Below, one piece after another: positions 26,387 to 35,110 of a DNA stretch of 62,059 nt. The translations under genes and the position numbers were made by a program. This stretch comes from an uncultured Lachnospiraceae bacterium (GTDB lineage Bacteria > Bacillota > Clostridia > Lachnospirales > Lachnospiraceae): assembly GCA_910585765.1 (NCBI GenBank), contig CAJUES010000016.1, forward strand, positions 1 through 62,059, written 5' to 3'. Numbering within the stretch: the stretch's first letter is position 1; each line of letters starts with the position of its first letter. The notes beneath the pieces were generated by a model. The model saw only the letters and a list, made by a program, of their open reading frames with translations. It had not been told where the DNA came from and searched no databases.

Positions 26387-28687
26387 ATGATTCAGTTACT
26401 GGACACAGGAGCTTATCTCGTAAACGGCACGGATCTGGTCGCGGACAACGCGGAGGCGGCAGCTGCCATCAAGGCAAAGACCGGCAGGGAGGTGGACAAG
26501 GCAAAGGCATCCAAAGAGACGATCGCCTACGGCATCTTAAAGTCGCACAATACCGCAGACAGCATGGACAAGCTCAAGATCAAATTTGATAAACTGACAT
26601 CGCACGATATCACGTTTGTGGGGATCATACAGACAGCGCGCGCGTCGGGGCTGACAAGATTCCCGGTTCCGTATGTGCTGACAAACTGCCATAACTCACT
26701 CTGCGCGGTGGGCGGCACGATCAATGAGGACGATCATATGTTTGGTCTTAGCTGCGCCAAGCGCTACGGCGGCGTTTATGTACCGCCGCACCAGGCAGTG
26801 ATCCATCAGTATGCGCGGGAGATGCTCGCGGGCGGCGGAAGGATGATCCTCGGCTCGGATTCCCACACGCGCTACGGTGCGCTCGGCACGATGGCGATGG
26901 GTGAGGGTGGGCCGGAACTTGTCAAGCAGCTCTTAAACCAGGCATACGATATCAATATGCCGGGTGTTGTCGCGGTCTACCTGGAGGGTGAGCCGGTGAA
27001 GGGCGTGGGACCGCAGGACGTGGCGCTTGCCATCATCGGTGCGGTGTTCAAGAACGGCTATGTGAAAAATAAAGTGATGGAGTTCGTCGGACCTGGCGTG
27101 TCGTCATTGTCGGCGGATTTCAGGATCGGCATCGATGTCATGACGACGGAGACGACGTGCCTCTCTTCTATATGGAGAACGGACGATGCTATCAGGGAAT
27201 TTTATGAGATCCACGGCAGAGTTGAGGATTATGCGGAGTTAAATCCGGGAGAGATCGCCTACTATGACGGCTGCATCAAAGTCGATCTGGGCAAGATAAA
27301 GCCGATGATCGCGATGCCGTTCCACCCGAGCAACACCTACACCATCGAGGAGCTGAATGCGAATCTTATGGATATCCTTGACGACTGTGAGAAGAAAGCG
27401 CTCGTCAGCCTGGACGGCGCGGTGGACTTCAGACTCAAGGACAAAGTGAGGGATGGAAAGCTGTATGTGGAACAGGGGATCATCGCGGGCTGTGCGGGCG
27501 GCGGATTTGAGAATATCTGTGCCGCGGCGGACATCCTGGACAACGCGAGCATCGGACCCGATGCGTTCACACTGAGTGTTTATCCGGCATCCATGCCGAT
27601 CTATATGGAGCTGGTGAAAAACGGCTGCGCGGCGAAGCTGATGCAGACAGGCGCGGTGTTGAAAACTGCGTTCTGCGGGCCGTGCTTTGGCGCCGGGGAT
27701 ACGCCTGCAAACAATGCCTTTTCGATCCGCCACTCCACGAGAAACTTCCCGAACCGCGAGGGCTCCAAGCTCCAGAGCGGACAGATCGCCTCCGTCGCAC
27801 TGATGGATGCGCGCTCGATCGCGGCGACGGCGGCGAACAAAGGGTATCTCACGCCGGCTACGGAGTTTGACGGGGATTTTGCGAAGTACAGATACTTCTT
27901 TGACAGGAAGATCTATGAGAACCGCGTGTTTGACTCAAAGGGCGTCGCCGATGAATCGGTGGAGATCCAGTTTGGACCGAACATCAAGGACTGGCCGGCG
28001 ATGGTCGCGCTGACAGACAACCTGATGTTGAAAGTCGTATCGGAGATCCATGATCCGGTGACGACGACAGACGAGCTGATCCCTTCCGGCGAGACGTCCT
28101 CCTACCGCTCCAATCCGCTGGGGCTGGCAGAGTTCACGCTCTCGCGCAAGGATCCGAACTATGTGAGACTTGCAAAGGAGATCCAGGTGGTGGAGAAAGC
28201 GCGGGAGGAGAAGGTGTGCCCTGTGCAGAAGTTCCCGGAACTCGAAGCGGCATGGCGCGTGATGAAGACGATCACGCCGGACGCAGACCGCAGCAACACG
28301 GGGATCGGCAGCACGATCTTTGCCGTGAAGCCGGGTGACGGCTCTGCGCGGGAGCAGGCGGCGAGCTGCCAGAAGGTTCTTGGCGGCTGGGCGAACATCG
28401 CACACGAGTACGCGACCAAGAGGTACCGCTCGAACCTCATCAACTGGGGGATGCTGCCGTTCATCATCAAGGAGGGTGAGCTGCCATTCAAGAATCTGGA
28501 CTACATCTACATTCCAGGCATCAGAAAGGCCGTGGAGGAGAAGGCTGATGTGATCAAAGCCTATGTCGTGGGCAGCGCATCAGGAGAGGACAAAAAGGTG
28601 GCTTTTGAGATGACGCTCGGCGAGCTGACGGACGAGGAGCGACAGATCATACTAAAGGGATGTCTGATCAATTACAACCGGGTTTAA
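26387..28687 (+). CDS. Aconitase-family hydratase (YbhJ-like)
   Basis: A 766-residue protein of the aconitase superfamily, resembling Escherichia coli YbhJ in length and layout. The iron-sulfur ligands are visible: Cys in GCAGGGFENI (about residue 370) and the pair in FCGPCFG (about 430). The substrate motif LGSDSHTRYGALGTMAMG is also present. These are the residues needed for a 4Fe-4S dehydratase, so it is probably active on a hydroxy-acid. Substrate is unknown. ATG 26387 is chosen because MIQLLDTGAYLVNG is the conserved N-terminus and AAAGGA lies 11-16 bases ahead; an in-frame extension to 26162 is an unrelated leader. A terminator follows. Confidence 0.85.
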   Translation: MIQLLDTGAYLVNGTDLVADNAEAAAAIKAKTGREVDKAKASKETIAYGILKSHNTADSMDKLKIKFDKLTSHDITFVGIIQTARASGLTRFPVPYVLTNCHNSLCAVGGTINEDDHMFGLSCAKRYGGVYVPPHQAVIHQYAREMLAGGGRMILGSDSHTRYGALGTMAMGEGGPELVKQLLNQAYDINMPGVVAVYLEGEPVKGVGPQDVALAIIGAVFKNGYVKNKVMEFVGPGVSSLSADFRIGIDVMTTETTCLSSIWRTDDAIREFYEIHGRVEDYAELNPGEIAYYDGCIKVDLGKIKPMIAMPFHPSNTYTIEELNANLMDILDDCEKKALVSLDGAVDFRLKDKVRDGKLYVEQGIIAGCAGGGFENICAAADILDNASIGPDAFTLSVYPASMPIYMELVKNGCAAKLMQTGAVLKTAFCGPCFGAGDTPANNAFSIRHSTRNFPNREGSKLQSGQIASVALMDARSIAATAANKGYLTPATEFDGDFAKYRYFFDRKIYENRVFDSKGVADESVEIQFGPNIKDWPAMVALTDNLMLKVVSEIHDPVTTTDELIPSGETSSYRSNPLGLAEFTLSRKDPNYVRLAKEIQVVEKAREEKVCPVQKFPELEAAWRVMKTITPDADRSNTGIGSTIFAVKPGDGSAREQAASCQKVLGGWANIAHEYATKRYRSNLINWGMLPFIIKEGELPFKNLDYIYIPGIRKAVEEKADVIKAYVVGSASGEDKKVAFEMTLGELTDEERQIILKGCLINYNRV

Positions 28688-28705
28688 GGATTCAATAAAA
28701 TGCAG

Positions 28706-28738
28706 AGGGCTGTCGGAAATTTCCGGACAGCCCTTTTA
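28706..28738 (+). terminator. Terminator of the hydratase gene
   Basis: AGGGCTGTC pairs with GACAGCCCT around a small bulged loop and is followed by four T residues, 18 bases after the stop codon. Confidence 0.85.
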
Positions 28739-29237
28739 TAGTGCGCAGCCCCGTGCAGAGGGACTAAGCCGCAAGGCGGCGCACGGGACGCGCGGGAGCA
28801 GTGGAGAAGGTCGTTCCCCTACTCGATTGTATGCGGTTCTTGCTTTTCAATCCGTCAGGAACAGATTGCGCTTTTTGGGGTGTGGTTTGCAGAAGCGGCT
28901 GTATTTACATGGTAAAGGCACAATAATTGCATAAAATGACGAAAAAAGACGAATGCAAAGGTGGCTATTAGGGATAAAAGCTGTAATTAAGTCGCATTTG
29001 TTAAAAAAATATGAATAAAATAAACAAAACACTACCATTTTTTTGAAGTTTATAGTATAATTGTAACTATTCAGAGCATGATTATGGATTAACATTTTAG
29101 ATGCTGGTTTGTAATCAGCAAGAAGATGTAACTGCGTCAGAGAGGACAGTTACAGAACAACATCAATTGAGCAGACAATTTGAATAGATCTTATCTGATG
29201 ACATTGAGCGTGCTCAAAATAGGAATGGAGGTATTTT
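28739..29237. other. ~500-bp gap before glgC: structured element and long leader
   Basis: No gene is visible. The first 90 bases form the structured element described separately. The rest is AT-rich; a TATAAT at 29056-29061 is a likely -10 box for glgC, with no convincing -35. This gives a leader of about 170 bases containing a TGTAACTG/CAGTTACA hairpin at about 29125-29153. Confidence 0.6.
28741..28828 (+). ncRNA. Structured element, copy 1 (candidate RNA motif)
   Basis: It starts GTGCGCAG directly after a terminator. The stem CCCGTGC (28750-28756) with GCACGGG (28781-28787) encloses a GCC-GCAA-GGC hairpin with a GNRA loop (28768-28777). Then comes CGCGCGG and a second, imperfect stem starting GAGCAG and ending CTACTC before GATTG. 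Copy 2 at 44243-44326 has the same order of parts but different stem sequences. Strand is assigned from the terminator orientation. Confidence 0.55.
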
Positions 29238-30443
29238 ATGGCAAAAGAAATGATTGCAATGCTGCTTGCCGGCGGTCAGGGCTCGCGTCTTTACACATTG
29301 ACGCAGAAGCTGGCAAAACCTGCAGTTCCGTTTGGTGGAAAGTACCGTATTATCGATTTTCCGCTATCAAACTGCGTTAATTCAGGGATCGATACCGTGG
29401 GTATCCTGACCCAGTATCAGCCGCTTGTACTGAATGAGTACATCGGAAACGGACAGCCCTGGGATCTGGACAGACTTCACGGTGGTGTACATGTGCTGCC
29501 GCCCTATCAGCAGGCGACGGGGTCGGACTGGTACAAGGGCACGGCGAATGCTATTTACCAGAACATCAACTTTATCGAGAGATATGATCCGGAGTACGTG
29601 ATCATCCTGTCAGGTGATCAGATCTGCAAGCAGGATTACAGCGACTTCCTCAGATTCCACAAGGAAAAAGGCGCCGAGTTCAGCGTGGCAGTCATGGAAG
29701 TGCCCTGGGAGGAGGCAAGCCGTTTCGGGCTTATGGTCTCGGATGAGAATGACAAGATCACGGAGTTCCAGGAGAAGCCAAAGGAGCCGAAGTCCAATCT
29801 GGCTTCCATGGGTATTTATATTTTCAACTGGGATATCTTAAAGAAGTATCTGATCGAGGACGAGAATGATCCGGAGTCCGAGAACGATTTTGGCAAGAAC
29901 GTGATTCCGAGCCTGCTGCGCGACAACAGAGAGATGTACGCGTACCGTTTCTCAGGCTATTGGAAGGATGTGGGAACCATCTCTTCCCTGTGGGAGGCGA
30001 ACATGGAGGTTCTCGATCCGGAGAACAGCGGAATCAACCTGTTTGACGATGACTGGCGCATTTTCAGCAGGAACAGCGGTATGACAGGACACCGCATCGG
30101 CGAGAGCGCAGTGCTTGAGAACAGCATGATCACTGACGGCTGCAGCATCGACGGCGAAGTCCGTCACTCGATACTCTTTGCGGGCGTCAAGGTCGAGAAG
30201 GGCGCTGTGATCGAGGACGCCGTGATCATGGGCGGCAGCACGATCAAGGAAGGCGCGAAGATCAAGCACTGTATCATCGCGGAGAACGTAGTGATCGAGA
30301 AGAATGCTGTCGTGGGAGAGATGCCCGACGGAAACAAGAAGGGCGTCGCTACAGTCGGCTCCAACGTGACGATCGGTGAGGGCGCGATCGTAGGTCCTGA
30401 CGCGATGGTGTCGGCAGATGTAAAGGGAGGTGAAAAGGCATGA
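29238..30443 (+). CDS. glgC: Glucose-1-phosphate adenylyltransferase, catalytic subunit
   Basis: A 401-residue enzyme making ADP-glucose from ATP and glucose 1-phosphate, the first step of glycogen synthesis. The nucleotidyltransferase core has MLLAGGQGSRLYTLT with the triphosphate-binding loop, KPAVPFGG, and the catalytic-metal segment IILSGDQIC. The C-terminal part (about 290-395) is a left-handed beta-helix of hexapeptide repeats. AATGGAGG lies just ahead. The stop overlaps the start of glgD by four bases (ATGA), as expected for a GlgC-GlgD heteromer. Confidence 0.97.
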   Translation: MAKEMIAMLLAGGQGSRLYTLTQKLAKPAVPFGGKYRIIDFPLSNCVNSGIDTVGILTQYQPLVLNEYIGNGQPWDLDRLHGGVHVLPPYQQATGSDWYKGTANAIYQNINFIERYDPEYVIILSGDQICKQDYSDFLRFHKEKGAEFSVAVMEVPWEEASRFGLMVSDENDKITEFQEKPKEPKSNLASMGIYIFNWDILKKYLIEDENDPESENDFGKNVIPSLLRDNREMYAYRFSGYWKDVGTISSLWEANMEVLDPENSGINLFDDDWRIFSRNSGMTGHRIGESAVLENSMITDGCSIDGEVRHSILFAGVKVEKGAVIEDAVIMGGSTIKEGAKIKHCIIAENVVIEKNAVVGEMPDGNKKGVATVGSNVTIGEGAIVGPDAMVSADVKGGEKA

Positions 30444-31588
30444 TCAATTCAAATGCAGATTCGGCAATGGGCATTTTGTTCCCAAACAGCTATGATTCCT
30501 TAGTACCGGAGCTCGTGAGCGAGAGACTGATGGCATCCATACCGTTTGCGAGCCGTTACAGACTGGTAGATTTCATGCTTTCCAGTATGGTAAACTGCGG
30601 TATTGACAATATATCATTGATCGTAAAGAGAAATTATCATTCGCTGATGGACCATTTAGGATCCGGCAGAGAGTGGGACCTGACGCGCAAGAAAGGCGGA
30701 CTCAATATCATTCCCCCGTTCGCGCAGAAGACGGTGAACATATATAACGGCAGGGTCGAGGCGATCGCGAGTATCATAGACTATCTGAAGCGCCAGAAAG
30801 AGAAGTATGTCATCATGGCGGACACGAATGTTGCGGTCAATTTCAACTTCAACAAGCTTCTCCAGCGGCATATCGACAGCGGCGCGGATGTGACGATCGC
30901 GTACACCAGGGAGGAGATCCCCAAGGCGCTGCGCGACATTGACATGACCAAGAAGGATCTGTACTACACACTGGATATTGACGGTGAGGGCAGGGTACAG
31001 AAGATCGTGGTGAACAATAAGGAGAGCGGAGAGAACAATGTTTCGATGAATATCTATGTCATCGAGAGACAGCTCCTGATCGAGCAGATCAGGGAGGCGT
31101 ACGTCAACGGGCTTACGTATTTTGAGCGCGATATCATATCACCGCAGCTCGACAAGCTCAATGTGCAGGCTTACCAGCATGAGGGCTACTATGCACGCAT
31201 CCTCGACATCAATACATATTTTGCCGAAAATATGAAGATGCTCAAAGAAGAGAATATCAATGCGCTGTTCTCGCCGAATCCTGTGTACACAAAGATTCGT
31301 GACGACAACCCGACAAGATACGCCGCAGGCTCCCACGCAAAGAATGTGATGGCGGCGGACGGCTGTGTGATCGAGGGCGAAGTAGAGAACAGCATTCTGT
31401 TCAGAGGTGTCAAGATCGGCAAGGGCGCAAAGGTGAGAAACTGTGTGCTGATGCAGGATACTGTGATCGAGACAGGTGCGACAGTGGAGTATGCGATCAC
31501 GGACAAGAATGTGAAGATAACTGCCTACAAGGAGTTGAAGGGCACAGAGTCCTTCCCTGTATTTGTGGAGAAACGCAAAAATGTATAA
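30440..31588 (+). CDS. glgD: Glucose-1-phosphate adenylyltransferase, GlgD subunit
   Basis: A 382-residue paralogue of GlgC. The N-terminus ASIPFASRYRLVDFMLSSMVNCGID matches the family, but the triphosphate loop with GGxGxRL is absent, so it is the regulatory partner as in other Firmicutes. The C-terminal hexapeptide helix is kept. AAGGGAGGTG before the start lies inside the end of glgC. Confidence 0.95.
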   Translation: MINSNADSAMGILFPNSYDSLVPELVSERLMASIPFASRYRLVDFMLSSMVNCGIDNISLIVKRNYHSLMDHLGSGREWDLTRKKGGLNIIPPFAQKTVNIYNGRVEAIASIIDYLKRQKEKYVIMADTNVAVNFNFNKLLQRHIDSGADVTIAYTREEIPKALRDIDMTKKDLYYTLDIDGEGRVQKIVVNNKESGENNVSMNIYVIERQLLIEQIREAYVNGLTYFERDIISPQLDKLNVQAYQHEGYYARILDINTYFAENMKMLKEENINALFSPNPVYTKIRDDNPTRYAAGSHAKNVMAADGCVIEGEVENSILFRGVKIGKGAKVRNCVLMQDTVIETGATVEYAITDKNVKITAYKELKGTESFPVFVEKRKNV

Positions 31589-31620
31589 ATGAGTCTGGCA
31601 GTACTTTCTATGTTACACGG

Positions 31621-31652
31621 CAAACAGGAGGGACCCCCCTCCTGTTTGTTTG
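31621..31652 (+). terminator. Terminator of glgCD
   Basis: CAAACAGGAGGG (31621-31632) and CCCTCCTGTTTG (31637-31648) are perfect reverse complements, followed by TTTG. It lies about 33 bases after glgD. Confidence 0.85.
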
Positions 31653-31877
31653 TTGAAGACCGTTAAGTCTTTTCGGTTCCTTGCCGATAATAAATATATA
31701 GAACATAAACCAGGAGAAAATGGTCTGGTGGCACAGAGCAAGCGGAACAGATTCTCCGTCGGCTGACTGGCTCTGTGTGCGGTTGGCCGGTGCGAAAGGG
31801 ACGTAACTCTGGTGGATCAGACGGGAAAGGAAATGCAGGGCGTAATGTGCATGATGGAACTTCATAATGTGAGGTGG

Positions 31878-31914
31878 AAATAGCATCAGTCCGGAAGTGG
31901 GCGGGTGCTATTTT
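31878..31914 (+). terminator. Hairpin with T-run ahead of the CarD-like gene
   Basis: AAATAGCATC (31878-31887) pairs with GGTGCTATTT (31904-31913) and is followed by TTTG. It stands 60 bases before a start codon, so it may be an attenuator or end an upstream short transcript. Confidence 0.55.
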
Positions 31915-31971
31915 GTCGACAGGACGAAGAGCGGATAACAGAAGAAAAGAAATACATGGGGGGGGATAAGC

Positions 31972-32286
31972 TTGTTCCAGAAGAAAGAGATCATATACAG
32001 CGAGACGATCGGCGTGTGTGTCGTGGACGACATTGTGAAGCTCGCGGACAATAAAAAGGACACCTACAATTATTATCTGCTGCGCTCCGTATTTGACAAG
32101 ACGAAGAAGGCGTACATTCCGGTGGAAAACCACACCGTGCAGCTCCGCGGGCTGATCACGCTGCAGGAGGCGCTGGCACTCTGCGAGGCGGCAGACTACG
32201 AGGAGAAGAGCGAACAGGTCAGGGGTGAGGCGGCGTACGTGATCGAAAAAGCACAGCAGGATAAAAACAGAAAAAGGGCAAAATGA
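31972..32286 (+). CDS. CarD-like (CdnL/TRCF RNA polymerase-interacting) domain protein
   Basis: A 104-residue protein. YSETIGVCVVDDIVKLAD followed by YYLLRSVFDK and AYIPVENHTVQLRGLIT fits the RNA polymerase-interacting Tudor-like domain of CarD/CdnL and the Mfd TRCF family. It is shorter than CarD (about 160), with only a short helical tail (70-104). It may bind RNA polymerase beta and adjust transcription initiation. It starts at TTG 31972 behind seven G residues; no ATG is in frame. The purine-rich non-coding unit begins about 95 bases after its stop. Confidence 0.65.
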   Translation: MFQKKEIIYSETIGVCVVDDIVKLADNKKDTYNYYLLRSVFDKTKKAYIPVENHTVQLRGLITLQEALALCEAADYEEKSEQVRGEAAYVIEKAQQDKNRKRAK

Positions 32287-32380
32287 CGGTACTGTTGTCA
32301 GAATATTCAGAAAACAATGTACAATATGACTGATAAAATATGGTAAATTCGACAGTATTTGACAAATTCGTAGAAAACTA

Positions 32381-32409
32381 TTGCAATTGCGAAAAAGAAG
32401 TGTTACTAT
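32381..32409 (+). promoter_or_regulatory. Promoter of the purine-rich unit
   Basis: TTGCAA (32381-32386) and TACTAT (32404-32409) are 17 bases apart, in an AT-rich stretch. A TTGACA at 32359-32364 offers a second, weaker alternative. Confidence 0.6.
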
Positions 32410-32775
32410 ACAATTACACCAAGGAAGAAGAAAAAGACAAGGTACAGAAGATGGTTACATAGGATAACATCGAAGGATAAGTACCAGAGAGACAAGCACA
32501 GAAGATCAGGACGAATCGAATTTACAAAAGAAGACTTGTAGAGATACGAAAGATAAAAAAGTACGAATTTACAAAAAAGCTTTTGTAAAGCATTTGATAA
32601 AACAAATGCAGCATTCGGATTCCTGCAGGCAATCCCTATAGAGTGTTGGAGAAAGGAGATGAGTCCCTTGGCAACGGTAGAGACCTAACTCTGACAGGAA
32701 GAAATCCCTTAATAGATATGAGAACGAATAGAAGGCAGCTGCGGCAGTCGAGATCGAGGTGAGATCAGGATCAGG

Positions 32776-32999
32776 ATTTGAATGAAGTATGAGATCGGAC
32801 GTGGGATTTGGACAAAGATTGATGCTGAATTTGAATCAGGGTCAGGATAGAACTCGAGATTTAGATCAAGAAGATTGAAACTGAGATTTAAATCAAGGTC
32901 AGGATAGAGCTTGAGATGTGGATCAAGAAGATCAAAACTGAGATTTGAATGAAATAGGAGATCGGACTTGGGATTTGGATCAGGAGATTAAAATCAGGA
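32776..32999 (+). repeat. 57-bp tandem repeats, pattern B-A-A-B
   Basis: Four units begin ATTTGAAT or ATTTAAAT at 32776, 32829, 32886 and 32943. The middle two are 57 bp each and agree at 49 of 57 positions. The outer two share a different version; their first 37 bases agree at 34. Most differences are A/G changes that keep the purine bias. Confidence 0.8.
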
Positions 33000-33340
33000 T
33001 CAGATTCGGGATTACGATCTGAACAAGATCGAACTGAGAGCAGCAGAGCAGGAGAAATTAAGAAGCGTATTTCGGAATCGGAGTCAGAGGATAGGGAACA
33101 AACAAGGATTGGATCAAAAGATCAGATCAAAGCAGCCGAAATGAAGAGGCATATAGGACGTGGAAAAGCAGATCCATGTGAACAGAAAACAGCGTTGTAT
33201 AGACAGGCATAAGCAAAAAAGAGCAGTGAGGGATCAAGTCATCGGACGAAGATGGCGGATCGACAGTAAAGCAACCGAAAAATAGCATCGGATCAAGGAG
33301 TCCGGGAAAGAGGAAAAAATTGAATATTGAAGCGCATTAG

Positions 33341-33390
33341 AGCGGTCGTTGTATCATTCAGTATAGAAGGTATGGCGACCGCTTGATTTT
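33341..33390 (+). terminator. Terminator closing the purine-rich unit
   Basis: AGCGGTCG (33341-33348) and CGACCGCT (33376-33383) are perfect reverse complements, followed by TGATTTTG. The T-run is interrupted, so it is a moderate terminator. Confidence 0.65.
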
Positions 33391-33420
33391 GTGTTTGATT
33401 TTGTGAATAAAGATTTGTAA

Positions 33421-33449
33421 TTGATAAATGGAACGAGGTGTGTTATACT
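33421..33449 (+). promoter_or_regulatory. Promoter of the PTS IIC-like gene
   Basis: TTGATA (33421-33426) and TATACT (33444-33449) are 17 bases apart, after the terminator of the upstream unit and 37 bases before the start codon. Confidence 0.75.
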
Positions 33450-33485
33450 GCCTACGAACACATAGGAAAAAGAATGGAGATCATT

Positions 33486-34547
33486 ATGGAAAAATTACAA
33501 CAGTTTTTTAGGCAGAAAGACATCGAGATATCCGGGAAACGCTACGGCATCGACGCGCTGGGCGCGATGGCGCAGGGATTGTTTGCCTCCCTGCTGATCG
33601 GAACGATCATTTCCACGATCGGGGAGCGGGCAGGGATCGAGTTTCTGGTGACGATCGGGGGATATGCCAAGGCGGTGACAGGGGAGGCGATGGCGGTAGC
33701 GATCGGTTATTCGCTGCACTGTCCGCCGCTGGTATTGTTCTCGCTTGCGGCAGTGGGACATGCTGCCAACACGCTCGGCGGCGCGGGCGGTCCGCTCGCA
33801 GTACTGCTGATCACGATTCTCGCCGCAGAGCTTGGCAAGGCGGTATCCAAGGAGACAAAGATAGATATCATCGTGACGCCGCTGGTGACGATCATGGCTG
33901 GCGCGCTGCTCTCGGCACTGTGCGCACCGGCGATCGGCAGTGCGGCGAGTGCGGTGGGCAGGGCGATCATGTGGGCGACCGAACTCCAGCCGTTTTTGAT
34001 GGGCGTGATCATATCGGTGATCGTCGGGATAGCGCTCACGCTTCCGATCAGCAGCGCGGCGATCTGCGCGGCGCTCAGCCTCACCGGGCTTGCCGGAGGA
34101 GCGGCGCTTGCAGGGTGCTGCACACAGATGGTCGGTTTTGCTGTCATGAGCTTCAAGGAAAACGGGATCGGCGGGCTGTTCGCACAGGGGATCGGGACAT
34201 CGATGCTGCAGATGGGAAATATCGTGAAAAAACCACGGATCTGGCTTCCGCCGATCATCGCGTCAGCGGTTGTAGGACCGATCGCGACATGCGTATTCCG
34301 GCTGGAGATGAACGGTGCCGCGGTGGCATCCGGCATGGGGACCTGCGGGCTGGTCGGTCAGATCGGCGTGTATACAGGCTGGCTCAACGACATCGCGGCG
34401 GGAACCAGGACGGCGGTGGGCGCATGGGACTGGGCAGGGCTGATCTGCATCAGCTTTGTGCTCCCGGCAGTGGTCACGTATGCGATCGGCGCAGGATTCC
34501 GCAGGATCGGCTGGATACAGGACAACGATCTGAAGCTGGATCTGTGA
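33486..34547 (+). CDS. PfoR-type PTS EIIC-like membrane protein
   Basis: A 353-residue protein with about nine to ten membrane segments, rich in glycine and alanine. It fits the PTS_EIIC_2 family, whose best-known member is PfoR of Clostridium perfringens, described as a regulator but built like a sugar permease. Visible blocks are GTIISTIGERAGIEFLVTIG, the NTLGGAGGPLAV loop, TLPISSAAICAAL and GTCGLVGQIGVYTGW. No IIA or IIB domain is attached. ATG 33486 is chosen for the TGGAGA just ahead; an in-frame GTG at 33438 overlaps the promoter. Sugar and role are unknown. Confidence 0.8.
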   Translation: MEKLQQFFRQKDIEISGKRYGIDALGAMAQGLFASLLIGTIISTIGERAGIEFLVTIGGYAKAVTGEAMAVAIGYSLHCPPLVLFSLAAVGHAANTLGGAGGPLAVLLITILAAELGKAVSKETKIDIIVTPLVTIMAGALLSALCAPAIGSAASAVGRAIMWATELQPFLMGVIISVIVGIALTLPISSAAICAALSLTGLAGGAALAGCCTQMVGFAVMSFKENGIGGLFAQGIGTSMLQMGNIVKKPRIWLPPIIASAVVGPIATCVFRLEMNGAAVASGMGTCGLVGQIGVYTGWLNDIAAGTRTAVGAWDWAGLICISFVLPAVVTYAIGAGFRRIGWIQDNDLKLDL

Positions 34548-34566
34548 TGGGAAAAGGCGGGGAAAT

Positions 34567-35106
34567 ATGGCGCACATATATTTTGCAAGACACGGACAGA
34601 CGATATGGAATGTGGAAAATAAGATCTGCGGGGCGACGGACATCGCGCTGACAGAGCTGGGGCATGAGCAGGCGAGGCTGCTCGGCAAAAAGATTGCGGA
34701 CGAGGGACTCTGTATCGATGAGATCCTGTATTCGCCGCTGATCCGGGCAAAAGACACGGCGCTTGAGATCGCTGCGGTCACAGGGATCCCGGCGCGGGAG
34801 GAAGAACGCCTCAGGGAGCAGAATTTTGGGAAGTATGAGTCGACGCCGAGGAACGGGGCTGAATTTCAGGAGGCGAAGAGAAGCTTTGTCAACCACTTTG
34901 GGAGTGGGGAGACTATGCTTCATCTGGCGCAGCGCATCTACAACCTCATGGATGAGATCAAGGCGGATCCGGGGCAGAAGACATACCTTCTGGTGGCGCA
35001 CAACGGTATCGCGAGGGTGGTCCACTCGTATTTCAACGATATGACAAATGAAGAGTACTCCGCGTTTGGCATCCGGAATTGTGAGATACGCGAGTACGGA
35101 TTTTAA
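34567..35106 (+). CDS. Histidine phosphatase family protein (phosphoglycerate mutase-like)
   Basis: A 179-residue enzyme of the histidine phosphatase superfamily. The catalytic RHG is in IYFARHGQTIWN (residues 8-10); the second His is in LLVAHNGIARV (about 146). Residues SPLIRAKDTA and the Glu in EERLREQNFG complete the pocket. Such proteins are mutases, phosphatases or cobalamin-pathway enzymes; nothing nearby decides which. It lies 19 bases after the PTS gene and is probably cotranscribed with it. Confidence 0.88.
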   Translation: MAHIYFARHGQTIWNVENKICGATDIALTELGHEQARLLGKKIADEGLCIDEILYSPLIRAKDTALEIAAVTGIPAREEERLREQNFGKYESTPRNGAEFQEAKRSFVNHFGSGETMLHLAQRIYNLMDEIKADPGQKTYLLVAHNGIARVVHSYFNDMTNEEYSAFGIRNCEIREYGF

Positions 35107-35110
35107 AAAA

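Larger units (their letters stand above)
31589..31971. other. 383-bp gap between glgD and the CarD-like gene
   Basis: No gene is visible. It contains the glgD terminator (31621-31652), then about 220 bases in which I recognise nothing, and a second hairpin with a T-run (31878-31914). That second terminator could end a short, unrecognised RNA from this gap, or be an attenuator of the CarD-like gene. Confidence 0.5.
32416..33390 (+). ncRNA. Candidate long purine-rich non-coding RNA (~975 nt)
   Basis: A promoter in front, an intrinsic-type terminator behind and stop codons in every plus-strand frame argue for a non-coding transcript. The plus strand is very rich in A and G. Near the 5' end come three consecutive perfect hairpins: TTTACAAAA with TTTTGTAAA (32568-32589), GCATTTG with CAAATGC (32590-32609), and GGATT with AATCC closing on CCTGCAGG (32617-32635). 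The middle holds 57-bp tandem repeats (32776-32999). A short ribosome-site-like AAAGGAG at about 32654 leads only to an 8-codon frame. I know no RNA family that matches. A decayed gene is the alternative, but no protein similarity is visible in any frame. Confidence 0.5.
32287..33485. other. 1.2-kb gene-free region holding a purine-rich unit
   Basis: There is no reading frame of 60 codons on the plus strand and none with a start and ribosome site on the minus strand. The region holds a promoter (32381-32409), the purine-rich candidate RNA with its tandem repeats, a terminator (33341-33390) and the promoter of the PTS gene (33421-33449). Confidence 0.75.

Noticed and set aside
31660..31880. 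Region after glgD as a known riboswitch
   Set aside because: I could not match it to the core motifs of the common riboswitch classes or to RNase P, 6S or tmRNA.
32654..32690. Ribosome-site-like AAAGGAG followed by a short frame inside the purine-rich unit
   Set aside because: The frame is only 8 codons (or fewer from the TTG). In such purine-rich sequence a chance AAAGGAG is expected.
32700..33000. Long stop-free stretch on the minus strand across the 57-bp repeats, with the repeat length a multiple of three
   Set aside because: The minus strand is pyrimidine-rich, which makes stop codons rare by chance. It has no start codon with a ribosome site, is low in complexity, and stops appear in the outermost repeat unit.
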